A stretch of DNA of 64,000 nucleotides. Source: Amanita rubescens (lineage: Eukaryota > Basidiomycota > Agaricomycetes > Agaricales > Amanitaceae). This document shows positions 54,533 to 64,000 of the stretch, one piece after another. Under the pieces are notes generated by a model. The model was not told where the DNA came from. It worked only from the letters and a program-made list of their open reading frames with translations, and made no database searches. How positions within the stretch are numbered: position 1 is the first letter of the stretch; each line of letters opens with the position of its first letter. A program made the translations under genes and the position numbers. The stretch covers positions 310,001-374,000 of the forward strand of contig WION01000007.1 of the NCBI GenBank assembly GCA_015039365.1. Direction: 5' to 3'.

Positions 54533-57500
54533 ATGGCACCCACCGTTACAGATCAAGTTGCAGTTGCAACGCTAGGGCAAGGAAGTGGTTCCCAGGATTA
54601 CCAGAATGAGAAACAGGAAGATACTAATTCTGGCGAATCGACTCCGGAAAAGTTCGATGACCACGACGTGTAAGTCGGTTTGCTGACTGTATATAACAAT
54701 GTCAAATTTAACCTTACAATCCTAGCTCGAAGCCATTCCCGCCATTGCCTGACGAGATCGAAGAAAAACACCAATTAACAATAAGGTCGGTACCCGTTGA
54801 ATGCAAGTGACGCTGAACGTACCTTGTGCGGATCTTTGTAGAGCTATCGTTGTGGGATGTACTCTTGGTGCAGTTGGTATGTCTGTCCATACGCCCTCTC
54901 TTTTCCGACCAGGTGCTTAATTGTTGCCAGTCGGTGCTTCAAACATCTACCTTGGCTTGAAGACAGGCTTCACCTTCGGCCCTCAATTGTTCGGAGTACG
55001 TGGATCATAATGCAAATGTTTCTAATGCTGATCGGATCATTGTAGTCCATCTTTGGTTTTGCTATCATTAAACCCATCTCGAAAGCGCTTCCCGAGTCTG
55101 GGCTCCTTGGTCGCTTGCTCGGAGGCTACTTCGGCCCCAAGGAGAACTGTACCGTGCAAAGGTGATTTGCGTTCATTAAGCGCCGGAGCCTAACTGATAT
55201 GCTTGTAGTGCCGCAACGGCCGCAGGTGGGCTGGGAATTCTTGCCGTCAGCGCTATCCCCGCTATGTACCGACTTCATCTGTTATCGGCGGAACCACAAC
55301 AGGACGTTGGTAGACTTATTGCCCTACTCTTCTGCGCTGGTTTCTTTGGCGTGTTCTTTGTCATTCCCCTCCGGAAGTATTATATTGTGCACCAGAAGTT
55401 GACTTTCCCAACACCGGCTGCAACGGTAAGCCCGCCGTATAGATATCGTTTAAAAACTGCTGATCGAAGCTACAGGCGTACACCATTCGCTCCCTGCACA
55501 GTGGCAAGTCAGGTGCCATTGCTGCTAAAAAGAAGTCGCTCGCACTACTTTGGACTTTCATCGCGTCTTTCCTCTACAAGGTGTTGAATGGCTACGCTCC
55601 CGGTATCGTGCGTATTTGGCCGAACTTCATATTGATCAACGAGTTTATGACTGGCTAGCTCCTTGACTGGCATATCGGTTGGACCCTATATAGACTGGGC
55701 TTCACGAGTATCATCTCTCTGGATAACTATGGCTGGTGGATTGAATGTAAGCAAATGTATACCGAATAATGATTTACTAGTTAACCAGACTCCCAGTTAC
55801 ACCCGCCTTCTTTGGTGCTGGTATGCTCAGTGGTCTGAACGCCAGTTGGAGTTTCTGTAAGTCCTTTACGGTTCATTAGTTCATCCCTCTGACTTAGTTT
55901 GAACAGTGGGTGGTTCCATTTTGGCATGGGGCATTAGTGAGTTTGTTTCTATACAACACGTCTGCACGTTTCTCATCGTCATCCCAAGTTGCACCATCAC
56001 TCGTCAAGAATGGGCTAGCCGTAGGTATCCCCGTTAGCACCGAATATCCATTGGTGTCCTATCTATCCTTGTCGTTTGACGATCCCGAGGCATTCATTGC
56101 AAACCCTTCTCCTCGGTACTGGCTCTTGTGGCCTGGTATCCTTATCATGTTGCTCTATTCCTTCACTGAGGTCATGTTAAGCCTGGGACCCCTGTTATTT
56201 TGTAAGTGCGATCCTTCCAACTGCCTCGTTGCAACTGATTGAACATATTTTCCGAAAGCTATGAAGAATTGGAATCCTGTCGCATGGTTCCGGAATGATC
56301 AAGATAATACTGAAGATGAAGATTACACTCCGGTCGAGGATCGCATTCCACTGTTATGGTGGACCGTCGGTGTCTTGCTGAGCACCATTATGTGCTGTGC
56401 GATCCTTGCCAAATTCTTCTCCATGAACGTTGGCGAGGCTCTTCTCTCCCTTCTCCTTGGCTTCTTCTTCTCCTTCGTCGGTGTGCAGTCTTCGGGACAC
56501 ACTGATATCAATCCTGTCACTGCGGTAGCTAAAGTCAGTCAGCCTTTATGCTTTGGGCAACTCAGCTAAACATACGTGTTATCCAGGCATCTCAGCTCGT
56601 CTTCGGAGGTATCGGAAAAGCTGCGCATCTCCCGCAGGCCTCAGCTCGAATGCTCAACCTAAGTGGTGGAGTGATTGCTGCCGGCTCTGCCGCCCAGGCT
56701 TCTGATATGACCGGTGATTTGAAGACGGGGTATCTTTTGAGGGCGAAGCCTAAATATCAATTTATTGCTCAGCTGTGTGGAGCATTCGTGGCGATCTTCA
56801 TGGTTGTTGGTCTCTTCATCCTTTTCACGAAGGCTTCTCCTTGCATCATGTACGTCCAAGCTTTCATCCCGCTTCTCTGCTGACGGCTTGAATTAGCAAT
56901 CCTTCTGCTTCAGGTGTATGCTCTTATGGCGCCCCGTCAGTGGCAAGTTGGGCTGCAGTCGCAGTCGCAGTCACCAGCCCTAAATTACGTACGTCGCACC
57001 CAGAGGCAACCATCTGCGTGTCTAACTATCTATTTAGCCATTCCTCCCACGTCTGGCTACACGGCCATAGGACTTGGCATTGCTAGTGTTCTGACGCTCT
57101 TCATGAAAGTCGGTATGCATTTGTTGAAAAAAGTTCAGATTACTAAAGAGCATCCCAGCACTACTTGATTCCAAAACGGTACTGGATATATGTTCCCAAC
57201 TGGGCAAGTTTCCGGTGCACCGTCTGTTGAAGTCGAACTAAGAATGCGTTACAGAATGCAATTGGTCTAGGTTTCGTTGTTCCGCAAGTTTTTTACTCGA
57301 TTGCAATGGCCATTGGATCTGCTGTATGTTATATATGGTCGCGGAAAGATGTTGCGTCCTATGACATGTATATGTTTGCCGTCGCGGTAGGTGTTATGAC
57401 TTTATCTCGCGTCAATGGTTCAATTGGCTTTAGGCTGGTTTGGTTGCTGGCGAAGGAATTGGGGGTGTGTTCCAGGCGTTGCTGGCTGTCGCGGGCGTGA

Positions 57501-57607
57501 GCGGTTCCGGTAGGCTGCCATTCTATTTTGATAATTATTTCGATGCTAACATACTGATAGTGTATGGAACTGCGATTGGCTGCCCTGGATTCGAATTCTG
57601 TGGCTAA
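54533..57607 (+). CDS. oligopeptide transporter (OPT family)
   Basis: Proton-coupled plasma- or vacuolar-membrane transporter for small peptides or metal-peptide conjugates. The polar N-terminus (MAPTVTDQVAVATLGQGS) reaches KPFPPLPDEIEEKHQLTIRA, then helices with the family motifs NIYLGLKTGFTFGPQLFGSI, SAATAAGGLGILAVSAIPAM, KLTFPTPAAT, DWHIGWTLYRLGF, PSLVKNGLAVGIPVS, IPLLWWTVGVLLSTIMCC, GVQSSGHTDINPVTAVAK and NLSGGVIAAGSAAQASDMTG. This points to the OPT branch with NYLGLKTG rather than the yeast Opt1 branch. Many short introns (more than ten) split the gene. The last exons give AGLVAGEGIGGVFQALLAVA and stop at 57605-57607. Individual borders were not all verified. Substrate unknown. Confidence 0.88.
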
Positions 57608-58175
57608 TATTGGTTCTTGCGTAATGTTCAATGACGGCATATGATGAACTGACGAATACAATTATTTATAAAACTTATTCAAGACAAATGGGTTTATGAC
57701 CACACGTGGGCACTGTACGTTTTCATCGCGTACGTCCGAAACTCAAGATGAGAAACATGTAACATCGAGAAAGTGAGTATATCATATGCCAGACACCTCT
57801 CGGTGCAATGTAGATCCGTCCCGCCTCCAACGAAACACGTAGACGACTCATGGACGTTTATGCATTTGAAACACGTAAAAACTGTAAGGTTGACATGAGA
57901 AAAAATACATTTAAGCGACGAAGGATTTATAAAGCAGAACGTCATAAACAGCTATCTCACTTCCTTTCGCGAGCATGCAGACTTGCGCTTATAGACTCCG
58001 ACTCGCGTAGGTTGGCGTGATTACTATCCAACCACATATTGACGTAAGCATGCTTAGTACTGGCTTGCTAACAAGCTCATGTCGTCACGGCCAACGCCTC
58101 AGGATAAAAACAGCCTCTTTCGCTTGTCTTGCTACTAGAACACCCCTCACAGTTACACCTCGGAGAATCACAATC
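57608..58175. other. intergenic; may include a presequence for the next gene
   Basis: No separate gene seen. Its last 126 bp are in frame with, and open into, the next CDS, from an ATG at 58050. Confidence 0.5.
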
Positions 58176-59556
58176 ATGGCATCCACAAGAGACGTTAGCC
58201 ACTTGACTGATATCGGCAAGATGAAGACAGAGAGCGATGGCACCTTCAAGCGACAAGATGCCGAGTTTCGCAATTTCATTGTAAAAGGAGGCAAGTTTGA
58301 GCCGGAGACAGGTAAGTTGCAGTTCCTTCAACCGTAGAGCATAGGTTTACGAAGGATCGTTAGGGCGTTATCATCTATATGTCTCATACGCGTGTCGTAA
58401 GTGCGCTGCTGTGTTAAGTGCGCATATAATGAATGTTTTAAGCCTGGGCAACGCGTACTTTGATTATGAGGAAGTTGAAAGGCCTCGAAGATATTATCTG
58501 TAAGTCAGCGCGATGAAACGAGAAATACGACACGCTAATTACCTATAGCCTTGTCGATTGTTTCTCCGCGGATGGGCCCAGAGGGATGGCCCTTTGCAAA
58601 CATAGATGAATTCCCTGCCGCTGAAGTAGACCCGCTATACCATTCGTCGCATATCAAAGACTTGTATCTCAAGGCCAATCCTAATTACAATCTCAGGTAA
58701 GTTCGGGCAGTTCTCACATCCAGCCAGCACCCATGTTAACGTTAACGCAACAAGGTTCACCGTTCCCGTTCTCTGGGACAAGAAAACGCACACGATCGTG
58801 AATAACGAGAGTTCCGAGATCATCCGTATATTTAATTCGGCATTCAACGACTTGTTACCCAAAGACAAAGCTGCTTTGGATTTCTACCCAGCGGAACATC
58901 GGGCGGAAATTGATGAACTGAATGGCTGGGTATACGATGACATCAACAGTGAGTCGCACCGATCTATACATAATGCTCTTACCGATGTCCGACAAGACGG
59001 CGTCTACAAGTCTGGCTTTGCTTCAAAGCAAGATGCATACGAGAAGGCTGTGCATAAAGTCTTCGAAGGTCTGGACAAGGCCGAGAAGATACTCACGGGC
59101 AAGGATTATTTGGTCGGCGGGAAACTGACGGAAGCCGACATTAGGTTATTTGTCACCATAGTAAGTGAACGGGGTTCCACATCCACCACGTCTACATTCT
59201 AATGCCTATCCAGATTCGATTTGATCCTGTGTACGTAGGTCACTTCAAGTGTGACATGCGGACCATCAGGGGAGGGTATCCGAACATTCATAGGTGCGTG
59301 GATTTAGCTGTCACTGCATGCGTCCTGTCGCTCAGACGTGTGGGATGGTCAGGTGGATGAAACAATTGTACTGGAACAATGAAGCCTTCAAGTCTACCAC
59401 GAACTTTGAGCACATCAAAACACACTACTACTGGTCTCAGACTGTCGTAAGTGAACGCTACGCCGTCTCCGCTTCCCAAATTCAAAACCATCACATCAGA
59501 TTAACCCATGGCGAGTCGTAGCTGTTGGTCCAGATCCGAATATCGAACCGTTGTGA
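58176..59556 (+). CDS. S-glutathionyl-(hydro)quinone reductase (omega/xi-class GST, ECM4-like)
   Basis: Glutathione-dependent reductase that removes glutathione from S-glutathionyl-hydroquinones. Nine exons (58176-58311, 58364-58396, 58443-58499, 58549-58696, 58755-58948, 58997-59160, 59214-59293, 59353-59446, 59500-59556) close to 320 aa. The active site [20 protein letters not shown] carries the catalytic Cys; GPEGWPF and [22 protein letters not shown] (residues trimmed in reading) form the glutathione site, and the helical domain has [32 protein letters not shown] and [14 protein letters not shown]. It ends [17 protein letters not shown]. An alternative ATG at 58050 adds 42 residues rich in Arg/Ser/Thr without acidic residues, like a mitochondrial presequence. 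Confidence 0.92.
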
Positions 59557-59746
59557 TGATAGTTAAGTACATGCAGGAATGGAAAGCAAAATTGTGCAAT
59601 ATAGTTCATATGTCACATGTCTCAATGTATACAGGTATAATGCAACATGTCCGATATATGTCAGCGACAGAATACAACAATAAAGATGAGAGAAAGATTG
59701 TATACATATTTGTATGGGTATTTCACCTGATATAGATCGGTCCAGT

Positions 59747-61436
59747 TTACAAGATTAAGATGGCGCCAATCAGTAGAGCGGCACCAGTAGCTAGAAGAAT
59801 CCAGTTGTCATTGTTGACAGGATCAGACATTGAGTAGCCAACGTTGGTTGACGTGGCCGTAGCGCCGGCACCTGAGCGAGTCTGGAAAAGATTAAACGAG
59901 TAAGTAAACTTTCTAACAAGGCAGACTCGCAAGAGTCATCGCCGGGGACGATGTGCTCATGCCACCACCACTAGGCCAAGTGATCGCGCCACGTGTGTTG
60001 GGCTGTGTGGAAATAGAACTACTTACGCCTGAAGAAGAGGTTCTGGTACTGACGCTGGTTCCGGAGATGTAGTAGCCGTTTCCGATACTGCTGACGGTTG
60101 TGCAAGATGAGGAAGATGGAGCTGGGTGAGCGGGAGGCGTTGATGGTTCGCCCTGGTGAAAGGTTGAGCTGCCATATACGCCCATTGGCTACAGGTTTGA
60201 TAGGGACGAGGATCAGGGTGGGGAGCGCGTTTGATAGCCGGAGCGAGGCTCACCTCGCCACTGTCGCCGAGGCATTGCTCGAATACGCCAGCACTATAGT
60301 TGGCAGGCATGTTCCAGTAGCATCCCGTAACGTCGTAGATGTGTTGGCACCAAGTGGGTGCCATTGGGCCTGGTTTGCAGGCCCGGAAGCAGAACAGGCT
60401 GTCCGATACAAAGTTCTGCCGAGTGAGTGCTTGGTAAGCTTGCCTTCGCGATGGTAGTGATAATACTTACCGTCCACTCGTGCGTTTGTTCGAGTTGACC
60501 AAACGCGCTGGAAAAGGCTAATCCACCAATTGGATTGCCTGTTGGGGCGCGAGCGAGAGGTTATTATGCAAGATACAGGATGACAAGGGACAGATGAAAA
60601 TAGATTGATAGGAAAACCGAGGTGCAGATCACGAAATTAGTCTGCTTACCATTACCGGTCGCCCCGTGGGGATCAAGCTATCTTATATGGACAGTGATCA
60701 TATGCAATGAGGAGACGAAAGGAGCGGACGTGATCAGGTCACCACTGACAAAGCCACAAATAACGTACCTCTCCCTGCGTACACAGGTGTCGTTGAGAAG
60801 GCCGAAAAAGTCTAATGGTTACTCACGCCAGCATCGCCTGCAGGGATATTGATACTTGTCAAGTTACCGACACCTAAAATGGGGAGGAAATGTAAGGTTG
60901 TAGATCCATTAAACTCACACCACGGGCGTACCTGTGACTTGGATGTAATCTGGAGTGACGACGACATGTGCCCCAGTAATGCTACCATCCGGGATGAGGC
61001 GCGTGCCATAACCGCTCTGTCATAAGACCAATCAGATATATGTGAACATATGGCTAAGATAGGTATACTTTTATGCACCAGGCAACTTCTATTTGCTGGA
61101 ATGGGTGATGAGAAATTCGGATGTGCGAACATGTTACCGCACCTCAGTATTTCCGATTATGGAGTTGGGACCAGGGAGGGGCGGACCCCATATACACCAG
61201 TCATCAATGCTGTTCACTAAGAGTCGAAAAATATGTGGGAAGATGTTAAGAGATCAGAACAGCTCACGGTAGACGTTCTGGCACTCAGAAGTCTGGCTGA
61301 AGCCCGAACCGCACTCATTGTAACCTGTTTGACCTTGTTCTGTATGATTGGGAGCGTTTGATGGTAAATAGGTTGCACTGTAAGTTTGAGCAGCAGAGAA
61401 GTCAAAGAGGGTCACCAAGAATATGGAAGACCACAT
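59747..61436 (-). CDS. secreted GPI-type glycoprotein of the 'macrofage activating glycoprotein' family
   Basis: Begins with a signal peptide (MWSSIFLVTLFDFSAAQT), then SATYLPSNAPNHTEQGQTGY and Cys-rich sequence (SECQNVY, NSIDDWCIWGPPLPGPNS). Later exons give YGTRLIPDGSITGAHVVVTP, NIPAGDAGGELDPHGATGNG, IGGLAFSSAFGQ, HEWTNFVSDTLFCFRACKPG, CQHIYDVTGCYWNMPANYSA and MGVYGSSTFHQGEPSTPPAH. A Ser/Thr-rich stalk ends in a hydrophobic tail (NWILLATGAALLIGAILIL), which fits a GPI-attachment signal. This matches fungal proteins annotated under that name, whose cell-wall role is not established. At least six introns; the joins around 61000-61140 were only partly resolved. The start is set by the signal peptide. 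Confidence 0.85.
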
Positions 61437-61656
61437 AATTCTGGTCAGATTCTGTCAGAAAACGACAGTGCGAAAGTGCGGATAATGGTTTCATTCATCG
61501 CCACATTTGGTGATTTTGCGGTCACGGTTCTTGATGCTACGATGCCAACATCAACGTTCTCAACAATGACCATTATGACCGCCGTGACTGACCTCAGCAG
61601 AGCAGTACATAAACCACCAAATTTCGCTCCTCAATGTCTCCTCAGTTCCCTGCAAG

Positions 61657-63524
61657 ATGTCTTCTATCAATTACTACACTGTAGCTCTCGCAATCCCCGC
61701 TATCGGTCTCCTCGCCCACTTCATTCCATGGCTCGTAGATCCTTGTGGTGTAAAGGGCCAACCGGGCCCCTTCCTCGCAAAGTTCTCGCATCTCTGGTTG
61801 GGCTACGTTAGCAAGATGGGACACCGCTCTGATAGCGTCCACAAAGCGCATAAAAAATACGGTGTGTATCCTTTTTCGATACATTTATCTAGTTCGCTAA
61901 CTTGGTCGCGGAACAGGCCCCATCGTTCGCATTGCTCCTAACCACATCTCCGTTGCCGACCCGGAGGCCTTGAACTCCATCTACGGTCACGGAAACGGTG
62001 CTTTAAAATCCGACTTTTATGATGCCTTCGTCTCTATAAGACGAGGTGTGTTCAACACGCGTGATCGCTTCGAGCATACGCGTAAACGCAAGATTATTTC
62101 GCACATTTTCTCTCAGAAGAATGTTCTCGAGTTTGAACCCCACCTCAAGCGACATGTTCTTCAACTTATTAAACGATGGGATCAGTTTTACGACCTGGCG
62201 CTCAAAGGCATGTCTGGAAACGATGGAGAAGGCGGTTGGGAGGGTAGAGATGGACGACTCTATCTCAATGTCTTGCCGTGTAAGCTCTAGTTTCACGACG
62301 CATGGTTTGCATAACTGACACAAGAGCCGTCATAGGGGTAAACTATCTGGCGTTTGACATCATTGGGGACCTGTCATTTGGAGCTCCATTTGGAATGTTA
62401 GAATCCGGTAAAGATATCGCTATGGCCCCGAAACATCACGGCAGCCAACAAGCCCTTATGAATTCCTACGGCAAACAGGGAATAGATTCGAACGTCTTCG
62501 GCATTCCCGCTGTTGAGATCTTGAATGGCCGTGGTGATTTTTCGATGTGCATAGGTGTGCTGCCTCCCTCTTGGAGGCCGATCGTGAGCAAACTTCCTGG
62601 ATACCGATTTGGAACCGACTGTGTTCGGTACTTGGCTGGCATATCCATTATGGCTGTTGCGAAACGATTGGCAAGCCCCACCGATCGTAACGATTTGCTC
62701 AGCAAACTGCAGAACGGCCGCGACGACGAAGGGAAGCCTTTGGGCGCAGAAGAACTGACAGCTGAAGCTCAAACTTTCCTAATTGCCGGCTCGGATAGCA
62801 GTGCAAAGTAAGCTCAAACAGTAATATGTTGCACCTATACTTACGCTGTCCTAGCTCAATTACTGCTATTATCTATCACATTGCAAGCAATCCCCGCGTC
62901 CAGGCGAAACTTCAGAAGGAATTAGATGACCACCTTGGAGCAGAAGACGATGTTGTCGCGCCCGCTGATCAGGTTAAACTCCTTCCTTATCTCGACGCTT
63001 GCGTCAACGAGGCTCTCCGTGTCCACACCACTTCTGGTATTGGCCTTCCCCGCGTTGCTCCAAAAGGCGGCTTGACGGTCTCGGGTCAACACTTCGCCGA
63101 AGGTACCATTCTTAGCGTGCCCAGCTACACCATCCATCGCGATGTGAGCGTCTGGGGAGAAGATGTTGAAGTTTTCCGACCCGAACGGTGGTTCGAGCGC
63201 GACCAGAGTGCTATGCAGAAGACGCTCAACACGTTTTCTGTCGGTCCAAGGTAAGCAGGATCTTGTTCACTAAGCTGTATCTATTTTCTAAACGTTGGAT
63301 GTAGGGCTTGTGTGGGTCGTAATCTGGCCATGATGGAGATGCGGATTGTCACTGCTTCGCTTTTCCGCCGGTATAGTTTTATTCTTGAGCGACCTGATGA
63401 AGAGGTTAGTGTCCGTCAGGAACCGAGGAGTTTGTGCCTAACCTGTCACGCTTAGGTCGAAGTATGGGAGGGATTTTTAAGGAAGCTGGTCGCTTGCAGA
63501 CTTGGCATTAAGCGACGTGATTGA
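61657..63524 (+). CDS. cytochrome P450, CYP53 (benzoate 4-monooxygenase type)
   Basis: ER-anchored heme monooxygenase, by family likely to hydroxylate benzoate at the para position. An N-terminal membrane helix (YYTVALAIPAIGLLAHFIPW) is followed by GQPGPFLAKFSHLWLGYVSK, GPIVRIAPNHISVADPEALN and the CYP53-like GNGALKSDFYDAFVSIRRGV, NTRDRFEHTRKRKIISHIFS, NYLAFDIIGDLSFGAPFGML. I-helix FLIAGSDSSA, ExxR in EALRVH, PERWF, and heme loop FSVGPRACVGRNLAMMEMR complete the fold, so all key motifs are intact. Exons are separated by introns near 61862-61917, 62282-62336, 62808-62853, 63253-63303 and 63403-63455. Start ATG at 61657, stop TGA at 63522-63524. Confidence 0.93.
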
Positions 63525-64000
63525 CTTCGTTTATAAGTCATACATATTTATATTGTTTTAATGGTGGTGAAAATGGCGTTATGTATCGACGACCAATGTT
63601 TATTAGAATTAGATGTTACAATAATGACAATTGTTTTTTTAGCTTGAATGTCGCGCGATCGTCATGAATTACGGATATGAATGGATTCGTGCACAAGGTG
63701 CAGTCTAGATGCTACTCGGAGTGGAAAGGTTGACAGTTTGTTTAATGTTCATTCTCGCATGTGCTTGCCATTCCCACTGTAAATATGCCAGAGCCTGTAA
63801 AAGACGTTACTAGTCTCAGATAACTCGAATAGTCAAGAGTATCTTTCGTAACAACCTCCACACGACGATTGACGTGATACAGCACGTTGCGGGTTCTGCC
63901 GCGGGCACTGGTGAATCAGGGGTCTACTCGTGTGGACCAGGTTTGTCAGCATTTCCGTTTTTGCGAGTGGGACTCTGAGTCAGTTCCGCCCACTGACTCA
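63525..64000. other. 3' flank, no gene seen
   Basis: After the P450 stop there is no supported coding sequence up to the right edge. Confidence 0.45.

Noticed and set aside
1..64000. CRISPR arrays, operons, ribosome-binding sites and bacterial-type terminators
   Set aside because: The window is spliced eukaryotic DNA. No regularly spaced short repeats or prokaryotic signals were seen.

Overview
The window is nuclear DNA of a filamentous basidiomycete, most likely a gilled-mushroom-type Agaricomycete. The reasons are: genes packed on both strands with many 42-60 nt GT-AG introns; families typical of Agaricomycetes (DUF6533 and other seven-helix membrane proteins, a 'macrofage activating glycoprotein' type surface protein, CYP53, an M35 peptidyl-Lys-type metallopeptidase); and a chromodomain Ty3/gypsy retrotransposon sitting in CpG-starved decayed DNA. 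Species cannot be named from sequence alone. All exon structures are hand-read; lengths and phases were checked where stated.

Left part (1-10.9 kb): the 5' portion of a UDP-glucose:glycoprotein glucosyltransferase gene (minus, running off the left edge) shares a 119 bp divergent promoter region with the autophagy protease gene ATG4 (plus). An M35 metallopeptidase gene with a C-terminal extension follows.

Repeat island (about 11.2-24.3 kb): an 8,133 bp LTR retrotransposon (12218-20350) has two 451 bp LTRs that read identical and a TTTCC target duplication. It interrupts a decayed subtilisin-like protease gene. Its primer-binding site matches an internal LTR segment rather than a tRNA end, which points to Tf1/sushi-type self-priming. 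To its right lie a decayed ORF of repeat-associated type, a 963 bp TIR element with a TA duplication, and a truncated Tnp2/CACTA-like transposase. The flanks are almost free of CpG while the retrotransposon is CpG-rich, so a young insertion lies in old, probably methylated DNA.

Middle (24.4-50.7 kb): gamma-glutamylcyclotransferase-like protein, ERV25 (p24), signal peptidase subunit SPC2, an M35 relic, a large disordered protein, a tandem pair of SSU1-type sulfite-efflux transporters, a second disordered protein with an RVxF-like motif, a DUF6533 membrane protein, NAT9-like acetyltransferase, an RNI-like LRR protein, a seven-helix membrane protein, an SRRM1-like PWI/SR splicing factor and GET5.

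Right (51-63.5 kb): NDUFS5-like complex I subunit with a GC-AG intron, a single-pass membrane protein, an OPT transporter, an S-glutathionyl-hydroquinone reductase, a GPI-type secreted glycoprotein and a CYP53 benzoate hydroxylase. UGGT, ERV25, SPC2 and GET5 all serve the ER/secretory route. CYP53 and the hydroquinone reductase both fit aromatic-compound metabolism. No rRNA, convincing tRNA or CRISPR array was seen.
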